DNA from: Pontibacter sp. Tf4
GTDB lineage: Bacteria; Bacteroidota; Bacteroidia; Cytophagales; Hymenobacteraceae
DNA length: 64,000 nucleotides
Assembly (NCBI RefSeq): GCF_014212495.1
Contig: NZ_JACKZC010000001.1
Span: 62,001 to 126,000, forward strand
Direction: 5' to 3'
Each line of letters starts with the position of its first letter. Within the stretch, counting starts at the first letter, position 1. This document shows positions 19,701 to 27,418 of this stretch, piece by piece. The notes below the pieces were generated by a model, which saw only the letters and a program-made list of their open reading frames with translations, did no database searches and was not told the origin of the DNA. The position numbers and the translations under genes were made by a program.

Positions 19701-21489
19701 CAACAAATGATCCCCCGGAACTGGTGGTAAAATTGCCGTTAACCAGAAATGATGCAACCGTACTTGTGTAACCAGCAATTGTAAGGTTATTCAGCGTAAT
19801 TCCGGAACCGCTTATAGTTGCTGGGGTTGTGTTTGTGCCCCCAGCCATTAACAATCCGTTAGTTGCTTGTGTTAGTGTACCTGCGCCTGTGGTAACCAGA
19901 TTACCATTTATAGTTAAGTTTTGTCCGGTAGGTATTGTTATTGTGGTCCCTAAACCTGCAACCTGCAGGTTGTTGAATTCATTTTTGAGTGTTGTACTTA
20001 GCGCAACAGTTGATGTTCTTTCTATTTTTTTGCCGGTACCAGTTAATATGACTGTACTCGTATTTCCTGTAAAATCTGCATCATTAATCCAGTTCCCACC
20101 TATTGTATGCGTAAAGCTGCCACCTCTAAAAGATGCTGTTCCACTCAGGTGCACATCTCCGGCAATATTTATGTTGCTTAAAGCAGTGAAAGAAGCAGAT
20201 CCTGCTCCTTTTAAATTACCTGCTATTACCAGCGTAGTACCTGTAGATGGTACAGGCATTGTCTTTACACCGGTACCTATTAAATGTAAGTTACCGTAAC
20301 CTTTGGCTACCTCGGCCACGTTCTGTGCACCACCATAGTATTCTACTGTGCTTAAAGGCCCTAAGTCTACTGTTTGATAATTTGAAGGAAAGTTTGAAGC
20401 GCTCAACATGAGCTTTGCTAAGTTGGCGACGTTCATTGTTCCACCTAAGGCCGTTCTGTTTAAGGTAAAGGTTTTAATATCCAATGTAGCAGCATCCACA
20501 AATAAGTTCGACATCACGTACGAGTCTGCTAACAAGGTCTTTGTGCCAGTACCGCTAATCCTGAGCACGCCATAGCTATATTGCGCTCCTGAAAGTATAT
20601 CCTGATCTATAGTTCCGGAATAGTTTATTACACCAAGTGCGCTTAACACAGTAGGAAACATATCGACTGTCGCAGTATGATTAGTGTAATTCCCCCTAAA
20701 TGTAGCTGCTTTTACTAATAGAGTACCTCCCTCTGCTACCGTGAATACCGGAGTTAGTCTGCTATCAGCACTTGTTGTAATTCTAACCTGATTCGATTGT
20801 GGGTCAAGAATACCAGATGTACTTATTGTTAACTCTGGTCGGTTGGTAGTAACAATTTGATTGGGATTATTTGTTTTATAAGCATTTACCTGAATGATAT
20901 TCAGGGTTTTTGATAGTGTGATGGCATTAGAAATTGTCAGGCTACCAAAACCACCTCCATTAGGGGCAATGTCTATTATTTTATCTTTACCTAAGAACTC
21001 TGATTCAGGCCAGATCTTGCTTCCGCTTCCTCTACCATTATTTTCTGAGTAGGCACTTTCTCTATATAAGCCCCCAACTGCAACAGTAAAACTTCCATGA
21101 TAGTAGCCTGTAGCTCCCTGGTTCCAAAGAACACCATTAGCACCAATTCTTACATCCCCCGTTATTGTCATAGACCTTGGTGCCATCTTAAACTCAGCAT
21201 CAAAGCTTTCACCTATTGTTAAGGAATTAATAGTATAATCATTCCAATCGTTTATAATCGGATACCTGTTGGCATTTATAAACCTGTCACCTATAACCAC
21301 ATCATCAGCAGGTCCTGGTATACCCATAGGAGCCCAATTACTCCCTGTATTCCAGTCGGTACTTGTGGCGCCTGTCCATGATTTTTTTTCTGCAAAGCTG
21401 TTAAAAGCTACAAACAGAAGTACAACGCATACAGCAGCCGAAAAACGCTTAGCTGACAGCAAGCTGTTAATGAATGTAAAGGTTCTCAT
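13717..21489 (-). CDS. Giant T9SS-secreted repeat protein (2590 residues), paralog of the neighbour
   Basis: The larger of two tandem paralogs. A signal peptide spans about residues 1-33 (ending NSFA). The first WxG...W...NW domain (WTGATSTDWNTGSNWAP) starts near 39 and a second (WNGSVSDAWEVPANWSA) lies near the middle. Between and after are many beta-strand repeats (YNLTI, YKNLVLSNAGTKTF, VDFNGTGAQN). The final 230 residues are closest to the neighbour: PLPVELLSFTAVKQG, TASERNNSGFEVQVS, YSFTDSRHGKNGVQYYRLKQ, then a T9SS sorting domain from YPNPF to LKLMKE. It is probably exported across the outer membrane and attached or released. It holds only about seven CTATAG motifs. Surface adhesion is an inference from architecture. 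Confidence 0.85.
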   Translation of the reverse strand: MRTFTFINSLLSAKRFSAAVCVVLLFVAFNSFAEKKSWTGATSTDWNTGSNWAPMGIPGPADDVVIGDRFINANRYPIINDWNDYTINSLTIGESFDAEFKMAPRSMTITGDVRIGANGVLWNQGATGYYHGSFTVAVGGLYRESAYSENNGRGSGSKIWPESEFLGKDKIIDIAPNGGGFGSLTISNAITLSKTLNIIQVNAYKTNNPNQIVTTNRPELTISTSGILDPQSNQVRITTSADSRLTPVFTVAEGGTLLVKAATFRGNYTNHTATVDMFPTVLSALGVINYSGTIDQDILSGAQYSYGVLRISGTGTKTLLADSYVMSNLFVDAATLDIKTFTLNRTALGGTMNVANLAKLMLSASNFPSNYQTVDLGPLSTVEYYGGAQNVAEVAKGYGNLHLIGTGVKTMPVPSTGTTLVIAGNLKGAGSASFTALSNINIAGDVHLSGTASFRGGSFTHTIGGNWINDADFTGNTSTVILTGTGKKIERTSTVALSTTLKNEFNNLQVAGLGTTITIPTGQNLTINGNLVTTGAGTLTQATNGLLMAGGTNTTPATISGSGITLNNLTIAGYTSTVASFLVNGNFTTSSGGSFVATAGTVTMGTLNPSVKYAISHAGAGVTQFFNLNIARATTNAVVETGTNLFIRSNLSGNNLEATAGTVTFNGNSTFGGIHKLNNVTITDGTTLTMAPASKMSVKGAFTGLTGNFIATAPNTVVYNGDGQTVNNFTYYHLELSKAGVSATKTAAGNIATLGTLTIDSGVSLTAGSYIHTLYGDWVHNGIYSGANSSLIFAGTSDAKISGPTTAAAIVVATLTLDKTVASVVTTEVNITTNTLNLTKGSISTIKSGVDPFGASAIKVKVLQDRIGNGWVIGTITRELTEGFQQQEIVDNRADERITVTATDGYSFNGPLVKIIFPNIDAQTSNITSKITSISVTSVPQIVQGVTSGVPINRLYKVKVENGAYKKAIFQIQYEESELNGNTEREDEEGLKLANSTSENSSTSWDSGLKHDWNIDENRVARKNITDLNRFWTLTDQSNLYVWNGSVSDAWEVPANWSAYDAKGDLIVSKPAPGTSDIVELGSVAPVNNRQPVIRSEAKVKGLQFKPNAGMTLSIDSTATAVPAYSLLVRGNLAAIGAGTAKHEIRTANRDLTINGSLILESDNQVVHLKKSAGNIVAKGSINQDKANIYIGSGNLYVGGDYNKAALGTGKFTTAMGTVIYNGGAAQTVANVPYYNLTIEKASGAAQYSTTGSRTIAGNLNVFNGTLVLQAALDAPGTVTINGNVVIGNSGTNTTGLLNATNSNINLKGNWYRTIGSFVPGTGTVIFEGTVVQTITASSFNNLVFKNTSATGASVAGNLAVNGNVTLERGILNLESFTMNRSTVGGVLTIAAGASLDLKGADNFPANFTTSTIDRSSTVLYSGSTVEQNVRALNYGKLVFSNGGSNGFAKKLEGTTGATGELIINSSAIFNANGKTLTISDNFINYGTTQQGGASTLILASSDGTEKVLKGTAGTNSAPTNQLNFYNLIVQDGAKYKLETLEGTANPTLNPVMVIAGKVDIKGALDAAKGLVQVVGDFINTGILKASGQAIFAGTGPQTIQLLAPIIPGAAGPPTVIFAGTVSPVLNSTAAPLFGNVVISNTGGVTTSVNWTVGGVLTVTSGAKFHGGSYTHTIYTGISNEGTITSSGLIDFSPINQGIVDLLPTKPYYPLKFGTSGDAFQSSGTLRIGGTEPVALLGAVPTTLNNLTIANTSAFGVKGEALHKTLMPLLGGAWNITGNLTIGAGVTFKGGSNLVYNPVNGDSLKINYYIGGNLVNNGTLAAGRATFTFTDENANINGTGITSLGNIVTTSNSKLTVNNNVNLYSNLTHNGSSFNASSATICFVGAGPSDISAPTGMAATPKVPLSLSNIRVSKADQTLKVALKANIDKLLNVSVESGILDFETNEVAAHPDLAETIDGVTTITPVNTTVAVLSGATIKVGGNSTLPAADVFSLAPASTVEYYGANQQVKSVQYGNLALMNTGTATFENNSEGASIAKIAGSLTVKGESTQVVVAPETVEFNGAGDQTVAPLAYKNLVLSNAGTKTFSAKLEAVGNRTLSIAGALTKAETVIVDADDTGVKVDYNGTGNQNVLPTAYYDLALSTGGIKTFSGITGVANALTVNNASVDMTTNTATVDFNGTGAQNIPGRIAYSKLLVSGGGVKTLLDDTDIAAELKLEKGNITTTGKVFTLAPTARIIESEGNSVSGKVKTTRTLTTATETFGGMGLEITAAVAPGEITVERHTGAGAAITGGTGNQSINRNFTFTGSTTAGNSTYSQTSTQQVNSTNLNATVVFKYFDSELNGLQAEEAELRLHNLVQGVNGAQDQWVKHSGAAPDTYTNSLTSTGINSLTRMTLGSNVTPLPVELLSFTAVKQGTNAVLKWATASERNNSGFEVQVSTDGLTFQKIGFVESRVGTSAIKQEYSFTDSRHGKNGVQYYRLKQIDFDGTFKLYGPKVIDYGTVTKIAPAIVYPNPFTDNLRVIIETPTAGKAHVKLYTVSGQLLKEEVLQVEAGKDDHTLNLGSGTYAPGLYMLVIELNQQVQTLKLMKE

Positions 21490-22088
21490 AGGGTGAAATA
21501 AAGTATACTAATATGTATGGTGTTTTATGTAATGGTAACCGCTCATAAACTTTTAGAGCGTATGAGGCCAGGCTTTGGCGTGAATGTTAGGAGCGGAATA
21601 GAATTTTTCATAGTTTTCACTTCCAAAAGCCTGTAATTTTTCCTGTTTTGCATACTTAGCTGTTCATATCAAAACAGGCCATATTTCAACATAACGAGCA
21701 TTTTTTCAAGTATTAAATATACTATAACAACACCCATCGTCTTATATTTATAGAAGTTATAGAAGGATTAACACTTAAACAATAGTCCACGCAGTGAGCA
21801 TTATTCGATCTCAACTATATACAATACCCACCCTGCCGTATATCAAACAGGAACACACACGCATGGTAAAGTGCAACAAAAAACTTTATTAAATACCGAA
21901 ACAATTAGCTTAAAGATACCGTATAAGCGAATCAGAATATTAGCAATATAATATATTGAACTTTTCTTAGCTATTTTTAAAAATAGCACAACAGCAGGCA
22001 AATCTTTTACTCAAAAACTTATAGATAATAAATCTGACCTGTTGGCGGGATTTAGCTCAGCTTTGGCACTTGATTTATAGAATCTTAC
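21490..22088. other. A/T-rich intergenic region upstream of the giant T9SS gene
   Basis: A 599-bp gap with strong A/T richness, especially 21640-22080. It must contain the promoter of the 2590-residue gene and the 3' end signal of the GNAT-like gene, both on the minus strand. I see no C-rich repeat module, no CTATAG motif and no convincing terminator hairpin, so this gap differs from most others in the window. Confidence 0.55.
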
Positions 22089-23024
22089 TTACTTTACAGG
22101 TAGGCTATAAAAATCGTGGGTGAGGGCGCGGGCACCGTAGCTTTCTTTATACTGCACAAGGCTCTGATTTAAGAATTGGCCCTGTTGCTCCGTAGAAACC
22201 CCAAAACTAAAGTATAGTTTATGAGTAAATACGGCTGAGATCAGATGGTCTGTAAGCAAACCCAGCGCGCCAATACTTTGTCCCTCAGGAGTAGCAGCTA
22301 TATACTGGCAGTGCGCCACAGTAGCTGTTTCGTAGATCAGGATGCCGGCCAGCATGTTGCCTTCTTTTTCAGCAGTATATAGTTTGATGTTACCGGAGAA
22401 GCGGGAAGCAAGCAGTTGCATTTCTGCAGCGGTGTGCGCTGGCGTGGTGCTATACTTTTCGGCAAGAACCTGACGAACTATAGTTTGGAAAGCTTTGTAG
22501 TTATGGCTCTGACCGAGTGTTATTCCCTGTTGCCTGGCTTGCTTTAACCTTCGTTTGCGAAGTGTATTGTATGGCAACCGATTCTGCAGTGAAATGACAG
22601 TGTTCAGGTCGCGGCGGTAGAAGACGGCTTTATTCCTGAAAAGGGCATATAAGTCTTCGTCGGCGGGTTGCTGGTGGTAAATGTGCGGAATGGCTTTATA
22701 GTTTATCGTCTCAAAACCAAGCTCCTTGTAATACTGCATCATCGCATCAAACACGTCCAGCATCAGCTGTGCTTTCATAGTTGCTCCGCTAACTATACCG
22801 CCGTAGCTCAACCCGCCATGCGACTGCACCTCCAGGCCCACCACATTGGCCGGCAGCAGCGCTACCAGTTTCCCATTTTTATAAAACAGTAACGAGTGGT
22901 CTTCAAACCTTTCAGCATGATACTCCATGTAGTCGCGGTACAGCAGAAAGGTGCCGTTTTTGGAAGTGCTTACAAAAGCATCCCAGGCATCTTTATAATT
23001 CGCGCTATACTTTACAACTTCCAA
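22089..23024 (-). CDS. GNAT-fold acyl/peptidyl-transferase-like protein (FemAB-related)
   Basis: A 311-residue protein whose layout resembles FemAB-like GNAT proteins of Bacteroidota: an N-terminal acyltransferase-like half (about 1-145, with LLFYKNGKLVALLPANV and GGLSYGGIV) and a second half (about 150-300) with LRKRRLKQARQQGITLG followed by an acetyl-CoA-type core (LAGILIYETATVAHCQYIAATPEGQSIGALGLL). The family moves amino-acyl or acyl groups onto cell-wall or polysaccharide precursors, or acts on unknown amines. The substrate here is unknown. The gene is alone on the minus strand, preceded by a short GATTAAGGGG-type repeat. A CTATAGTT half-site lies inside near 22480. Confidence 0.72.
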   Translation of the reverse strand: MEVVKYSANYKDAWDAFVSTSKNGTFLLYRDYMEYHAERFEDHSLLFYKNGKLVALLPANVVGLEVQSHGGLSYGGIVSGATMKAQLMLDVFDAMMQYYKELGFETINYKAIPHIYHQQPADEDLYALFRNKAVFYRRDLNTVISLQNRLPYNTLRKRRLKQARQQGITLGQSHNYKAFQTIVRQVLAEKYSTTPAHTAAEMQLLASRFSGNIKLYTAEKEGNMLAGILIYETATVAHCQYIAATPEGQSIGALGLLTDHLISAVFTHKLYFSFGVSTEQQGQFLNQSLVQYKESYGARALTHDFYSLPVK

Positions 23025-23029
23025 CAGAC

Positions 23030-23104
23030 CGATGATTAAGGGGATTTTACTGATTTATTATGATTTCTGACTGAACTGCATGTTAATGGGGATAATGGAA
23101 TTAA
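23030..23104. repeat. GATTAAGGGGATTT-type intergenic repeat
   Basis: This segment reads GATGATTAAGGGGATTTTAC and continues with CTGACTGAACTGCATGTTAA. It is clearly related to 6188-6270 and in part to 42246-42293. Here it stands without the hairpin modules or CTATAG motifs that follow it in the composite arrays, so it appears to be an independent unit. Confidence 0.7.
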
Positions 23105-23154
23105 TATAAGCATCCACCCCCTGCATAACAACACAACAATCAACAATTTGACAC

Positions 23155-24336
23155 TCAACGATTCAGCACGATCCGGAACGTGGTTCCCTTGCCTACCTCC
23201 GATGACCGGACATAAAGCCTGCCCTGGTGATAATTGTCAATAATGCGCTTGGCCAGCGCGAGTCCTAAGCCCCAGCCACGTTTTTTGGTAGTATAGCCCG
23301 GCAGAAACACAGAATCCATTTTACTTTTCGGGATGCCCTTGCCTGTATCGGTTATATCGATGGCAATGTTGCTTTTGCCCAGCAAAAGGAGTTGCAGCGT
23401 TATACTTCCACGACCTTCCATCGCATCCACCGCATTCTTGCAAATGTTCTCTATCACCCAGTCGAAAAGCGGTACGTTTACCTTAGCCGTTATTTCCGGC
23501 GAAAAAGTTGTAACCACCTGCATGTCTACCTTGCTCGAAATGCGGTTCTGCAGATAGTTGATGGCATTCTGGGTAACCTGCAGGATGTTCTCGTCACGGA
23601 GCAGTGGCACAGATCCGATGTTGGAGAAACGCTCCGTAATTACTTCCAGCCTGCGGATATCTTTCCAGAGCTCGGCAACTATAGGTTCGTTCTCAAATTT
23701 GGGGCTGGCCTTCATGTACTCGTACCACGCCATCAGCGACGACAACGGCGTGCCCAGCTGGTGTGCGGTTTCTTTGGCCAAGCCAACCCAAACCCTGTTC
23801 TGCTCTGCCTTACGCGAGTAGCTGAATGCAAAATAAGCCATCAGGGCAAAGCAGGCAATTACCATCAGCTGCACATACGGGTAGTAACGCAACTGCGAGA
23901 GCAGGTCCGAATCCTTGTAGAAAACATAATTCACCGATCCTTCTGCCCAGGGCACAACTATAGGTTCGTGCTGCGCCTTCATTTTCTCTATCTGGCGCTG
24001 CAACAGTTCATTCACTTTCTCGGGGTCGTCTGCAATATGCTGCGGAATGTCGATGTTTTTAGAGTCGAGGATGTTCTCATTTTCGTCGGTCAGGATAACG
24101 GGCACTGTAGTGTTAGCCGATAGTATCTCCTCCTCGATGAACACAATGTTGTCGTCGGATGGCGCACTGATCATGTAGCGAAGGCCCTTGGCATAAAGCT
24201 GCACCAGTTCCTGCTCCCGCTCCGACAACTTACTGACCAGAATATTGGTATAGGTTATAGTTGCAGCCCCGATAATGAGCGCGATAATAACAACTATAAA
24301 CTTGATCCGGTTTTTCTGAGAATAGATGGGAATCAT
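23155..24336 (-). CDS. Membrane sensor histidine kinase
   Basis: A 393-residue two-component sensor kinase. Membrane segments at about 12-32 and 153-172 enclose an extracytoplasmic sensor region of about 120 residues. The H-box is KETAHQLGTPLSSL with phospho-accepting His192, a variant with Gln-Leu-Gly-Thr after the His, common in Bacteroidota kinases. The N-box is ENICKNAVDAM, the G1 box DTGKGIPKSK, and the G2 region WGLGLALAKRI, so the ATPase domain is complete. No HAMP domain is evident and no response regulator is adjacent, so the kinase is an orphan here. It is divergent from hemA, with 114 bp between starts. The signal is unknown. Confidence 0.9.
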   Translation of the reverse strand: MIPIYSQKNRIKFIVVIIALIIGAATITYTNILVSKLSEREQELVQLYAKGLRYMISAPSDDNIVFIEEEILSANTTVPVILTDENENILDSKNIDIPQHIADDPEKVNELLQRQIEKMKAQHEPIVVPWAEGSVNYVFYKDSDLLSQLRYYPYVQLMVIACFALMAYFAFSYSRKAEQNRVWVGLAKETAHQLGTPLSSLMAWYEYMKASPKFENEPIVAELWKDIRRLEVITERFSNIGSVPLLRDENILQVTQNAINYLQNRISSKVDMQVVTTFSPEITAKVNVPLFDWVIENICKNAVDAMEGRGSITLQLLLLGKSNIAIDITDTGKGIPKSKMDSVFLPGYTTKKRGWGLGLALAKRIIDNYHQGRLYVRSSEVGKGTTFRIVLNR

Positions 24337-24418
24337 GCAGGCAACACGAAAATTATCTGAATTTAGTATAAATTGAATAATAAGGGCAAGTAAGTTTTAT
24401 TTTTGTTAAATCAAACCG

Positions 24419-24426
24419 TAAATTTG
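24419..24426 (+). promoter_or_regulatory. Probable -7 box (TAnnTTTG) of hemA
   Basis: TAAATTTG matches the Bacteroidota -7 consensus and lies 24 bp before the ATG at 24451. A start site just after it would exclude the upstream in-frame TTG at 24403, which settles the hemA start. Confidence 0.55.
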
Positions 24427-24450
24427 CGTTTTAGTATTTCTAAAGCCATT

Positions 24451-25725
24451 ATGCTACAGAATTTTAAAGCAATCAGCCTATCCTATAAGAAAGCACCGCT
24501 GGATATCAGGGAACTGATTGCCTTAGATGAGACCTCCTGCAGGCAATTCCTCCAGACGCTTAAGGATTTTATCCAGGCGACTGATATTCTGGTCCTTTCT
24601 ACCTGCAACCGAACCGAAGTTTATTATAACGCCGATACCGACTATAGCCGCGAAATTGTAAAATTGCTCGGCATTACAAAAGGCATCGACAACATATCGC
24701 AGTACTTCGATTACTTTACCATCCTGAACGAGCATAACGATGCCGTGCAACACCTCTTTGATGTGTCGATGGGACTGGAGTCGCAGGTGGTGGGCGATAT
24801 GCAGATCTCGAACCAGGCAAAACAGGCGTACCAGTGGAGTGCCGATAACGACACCGCCGGCCCGTTCCTGCATCGCCTGATGCACACGATCTTCTTCACC
24901 AACAAGCGCGTGGTACAGGAAACCGCTTTCCGCGATGGAGCTGCCTCTACCTCGTATGCTGCCGTGGAACTGATCGAAGAGCTGACTGCTGATATTGCTG
25001 ATCCGAAGATTTTAGTGGTTGGTTTAGGTGAAATTGGTGCCGATGTGTGCCGCAACCTGAAAGACAGCAGCTTTACCGACGTTAAAATTACCAACCGCAC
25101 CCTTACCAAGGCACAACACCTGGCCGAAGAGTGCAACATGCAGGTACTTCCGTTCGAGGAGATCGTGCAGGGCCTGAAGGAAGCTGATGTGATCATCTCG
25201 TCGGTTGCCCGTGAGACACCGTTCTTCACAAAGGAAATGATCCAGCGCCTCAATATCCTGTCATTCAAGTTCTTTATCGACTTATCGGTGCCGCGCAGCG
25301 TGGAGCCTGAGGTTGAAACGATACCGGGCGTGCTGCTCTATAACATTGATACTATTCAGAACAAAGCTTCTGAGGCACTACAGCAGCGCATCAATTCTAT
25401 TCCGAAGGTAAAAGCGATCATCGCTGAGTCTATCGAGCAGTTCAACGACTGGTCGAAGGAGATGGTGGTGTCGCCAACTATAAACAAGCTGAAGAACGCG
25501 CTTGAAACTATCCGCCAGGAAGAGATTGCGCGCTACATGAAAAAGCTTGGCCCGGAAGAAGCAAAACACATAGACAATATTACCAAGTCTATGATGCAGA
25601 AGATCATAAAACTGCCGGTGCTGCAGTTAAAAGCAGCCTGCAAGCGTGGCGAAGCCGAGACCCTGATCGATGTACTGAACGATCTGTTCAACCTCGAAAA
25701 TCAATCTGAAGAGATTCAACTATAA
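24451..25725 (+). CDS. hemA: Glutamyl-tRNA reductase
   Basis: The first committed enzyme of tetrapyrrole synthesis by the C5 route: it reduces glutamyl-tRNA(Glu) to glutamate-1-semialdehyde with NADPH. From the ATG at 24451 it is 424 residues. The catalytic cysteine is Cys52 in LSTCNRTEVYY, at nearly the same place as in E. coli. The NADPH-binding domain contains VVGLGEIGADVCRNL, and the C-terminal dimerisation helix is present. An in-frame TTG at 24403 would add 16 residues but lies upstream of the likely -7 box, so it is rejected. The gene ends in CAA CTA TAA, followed by another CTATAG. No other heme gene is adjacent. A strong shared terminator separates it from the arsR-like gene. Confidence 0.95.
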   Translation: MLQNFKAISLSYKKAPLDIRELIALDETSCRQFLQTLKDFIQATDILVLSTCNRTEVYYNADTDYSREIVKLLGITKGIDNISQYFDYFTILNEHNDAVQHLFDVSMGLESQVVGDMQISNQAKQAYQWSADNDTAGPFLHRLMHTIFFTNKRVVQETAFRDGAASTSYAAVELIEELTADIADPKILVVGLGEIGADVCRNLKDSSFTDVKITNRTLTKAQHLAEECNMQVLPFEEIVQGLKEADVIISSVARETPFFTKEMIQRLNILSFKFFIDLSVPRSVEPEVETIPGVLLYNIDTIQNKASEALQQRINSIPKVKAIIAESIEQFNDWSKEMVVSPTINKLKNALETIRQEEIARYMKKLGPEEAKHIDNITKSMMQKIIKLPVLQLKAACKRGEAETLIDVLNDLFNLENQSEEIQL

Positions 25726-25767
25726 GACTATAGAAATAAGTAAATAGCTATTTTTTTTTAGTGAATG

Positions 25768-25827
25768 AAAAGGCCAAAGGCCCCCGATAATGTGCATAAG
25801 AGCAGCGTCGGAGGCCTTTGGCCTTTT
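25768..25827. terminator. Bidirectional terminator between hemA and the ArsR-like gene
   Basis: AAAAGGCCAAAGGCC pairs with GGCCTTTGGCCTTTT through a 20-bp arm with one break and a loop of about 20 nt. It sits between converging genes. Confidence 0.88.
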
Positions 25828-25862
25828 AAATAACAGACTGACGTAAGTTAAGTGTAGAGGTA

Positions 25863-26171
25863 TTAGATATCAATACAGCACTCTTCCAGGCAATCTATCA
25901 CATCAATTAGTTTCGGGATTGAAAGCGAGTAGTAGATCTTTGTGCCTACCTTAAACGAAGAGAGGACGCCTTTATCTTTTAGCGTGATCAGGTGCTGACT
26001 GGCAATGGCCTGTGGCAGATTCAGATACTTATATATCTCAGTTACAGTCATTTTCTCCTCCTTGCCCAGCAGGTCAACTATAGCCAGCCTTTTTGGGTGA
26101 GCCAATACTTTGAGCATGGCAGCCGCCTTATCTATCTTCTTTGATTCGATGCGAGATAACAAACTTTTCAT
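25863..26171 (-). CDS. ArsR-family winged-helix transcriptional regulator
   Basis: A 102-residue ArsR/SmtB-type repressor. The winged helix spans about residues 18-92: LKVLAHPKRLAIVDLL (helix 1-2), MTVTEIYKYL and QAIASQHLITLKDKGVL (recognition helix), then the wing SSFKVGTKIYYSL. Cysteines occur only at the tail (CLEECCIDI), not in the classical ELCVCDL metal site, so metal sensing is not supported by the usual motif, although the tail cysteines could bind metal or sense thiol state. It stands alone, converging with hemA and divergent from anmK. Its target is not apparent from position. Confidence 0.88.
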   Translation of the reverse strand: MKSLLSRIESKKIDKAAAMLKVLAHPKRLAIVDLLGKEEKMTVTEIYKYLNLPQAIASQHLITLKDKGVLSSFKVGTKIYYSLSIPKLIDVIDCLEECCIDI

Positions 26172-26290
26172 AATTAATAATTATACCTAACAGTTTCTAC
26201 ATTATTTTCCTATCCTATTCATAATAAGATATATACGAGGCTTACGTTATTTGGCTGAAGTGTTTGCCAGCATTTTTTTAACTTCGCCAC

Positions 26291-27358
26291 ATGGATACTT
26301 ATCACGTGATCGGCTTGATGTCCGGCACATCACTCGATGGCCTTGACATTGCATATTGTAGGCTTACGTATAAAAACGAAAATTGGATATATAATATACT
26401 TAATGCTGAAACGTTACCTTACAGCCCCTATTGGATTGACTCTCTCCGGGGTGCCGAAACATCGGATGCACTTACCTTAATTGCACTTGACCATGCTTTT
26501 GGCAGATACATGGGCGAGCAGGTGCAGCAGTTCGTGAAAAAACACAACCTTAAACCAGACTTTGTGGCCTCGCACGGTCACACCATTTTTCACCAGCCCG
26601 GCAAACACATTTCGCTGCAGATAGGCAACGGCGCTTACCTGGCCGCCCACGCCCAGTTGCCCGTCGTCTGTGATTTCCGGACCCTGGATATAGCCTTAGG
26701 CGGACAAGGTGCGCCTTTGGTGCCCATCGGCGACGAACTGCTTTTCTCGGAACATGATTATTGCCTGAACTTAGGCGGCATTGCCAACATATCCTTTAAC
26801 CACCACGGCCAGCGCATTGCTTATGATATAGCTGCGTGCAACATGCTGCTGAACACACTGGCCAGCCAGGCCGGCTATAGTTATGACAAAGATGGCGACA
26901 TGGCCCGAAGCGGCAAGCTGGACGCACACCTGCTGGAACAGCTCAATGCCCCGTCTTATTTTTCGGAGCCTTATCCGAAGTCGCTGGGCAAGGAATGGGT
27001 ACTGGAGCACAGCCTGCAAACTATAGCCAACAGCCCGGCAACTATAGCTGATAAACTGCACACCACCTGCCACCACATTGCGCAGCAAATTGCCAATGCC
27101 CTGCAACCTGCCAACTATAAACAACGCGTGCTGGCCACCGGTGGCGGCGCTTTTAACCTGTACCTAATGGAATTGCTGCAGCACTATGCCGGCACCAACT
27201 ATAGCATAGAAGTACCTGCCCCCGGGATCGTGTCGTTTAAGGAAGCGCTGGTGTTTGCCTTTTTAGGCGTGCTGCGCTGGCGTAACCAGACAAACAGCCT
27301 GCAGTCTGTAACCGGGGCCAGCCGCGATAGTGTGGGCGGCGCCATTTATTGGGGCTAA
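26291..27358 (+). CDS. anmK: Anhydro-N-acetylmuramic acid kinase
   Basis: A 355-residue cytoplasmic kinase that opens and phosphorylates 1,6-anhydro-MurNAc to MurNAc-6-phosphate in peptidoglycan recycling. The N-terminal ATP-binding motif GLMSGTSLDGLD (8-19) is diagnostic. FVASHGHTIFHQP, ALGGQGAPLVPIGD and NLGGIANISF follow, and the C-terminal ATGGGAFN motif is intact. Length is typical. The ATG at 26291 follows a short A/T-rich leader. The gene contains several motif instances (CTATAGTT near 26877; AACTATAG near 27021, 27042 and 27199). It is followed by a promoter-like box and the amino-acid dehydrogenase gene. Confidence 0.95.
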   Translation: MDTYHVIGLMSGTSLDGLDIAYCRLTYKNENWIYNILNAETLPYSPYWIDSLRGAETSDALTLIALDHAFGRYMGEQVQQFVKKHNLKPDFVASHGHTIFHQPGKHISLQIGNGAYLAAHAQLPVVCDFRTLDIALGGQGAPLVPIGDELLFSEHDYCLNLGGIANISFNHHGQRIAYDIAACNMLLNTLASQAGYSYDKDGDMARSGKLDAHLLEQLNAPSYFSEPYPKSLGKEWVLEHSLQTIANSPATIADKLHTTCHHIAQQIANALQPANYKQRVLATGGGAFNLYLMELLQHYAGTNYSIEVPAPGIVSFKEALVFAFLGVLRWRNQTNSLQSVTGASRDSVGGAIYWG

Positions 27359-27382
27359 CCTGCGTGCTCTATAGTTATTTTG

Positions 27383-27390
27383 TACCTTTG
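27383..27390 (+). promoter_or_regulatory. Probable -7 box (TAnnTTTG) for the amino-acid dehydrogenase and MscS genes
   Basis: TACCTTTG lies 28 bp upstream of the ATG at 27419 and just after a CTATAGTT at about 27370. It argues that translation starts at 27419 and not at the in-frame TTG at 27380, which would lie upstream of the transcript start. Confidence 0.5.
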
Positions 27391-27418
27391 CCCCACAACC
27401 CGAAATACCAGAATAAAC

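Noticed and set aside
24403-24450. Longer N-terminus of HemA from a TTG
   Set aside because: It lies upstream of or within the -7 box; the ATG at 24451 matches the family N-terminus.
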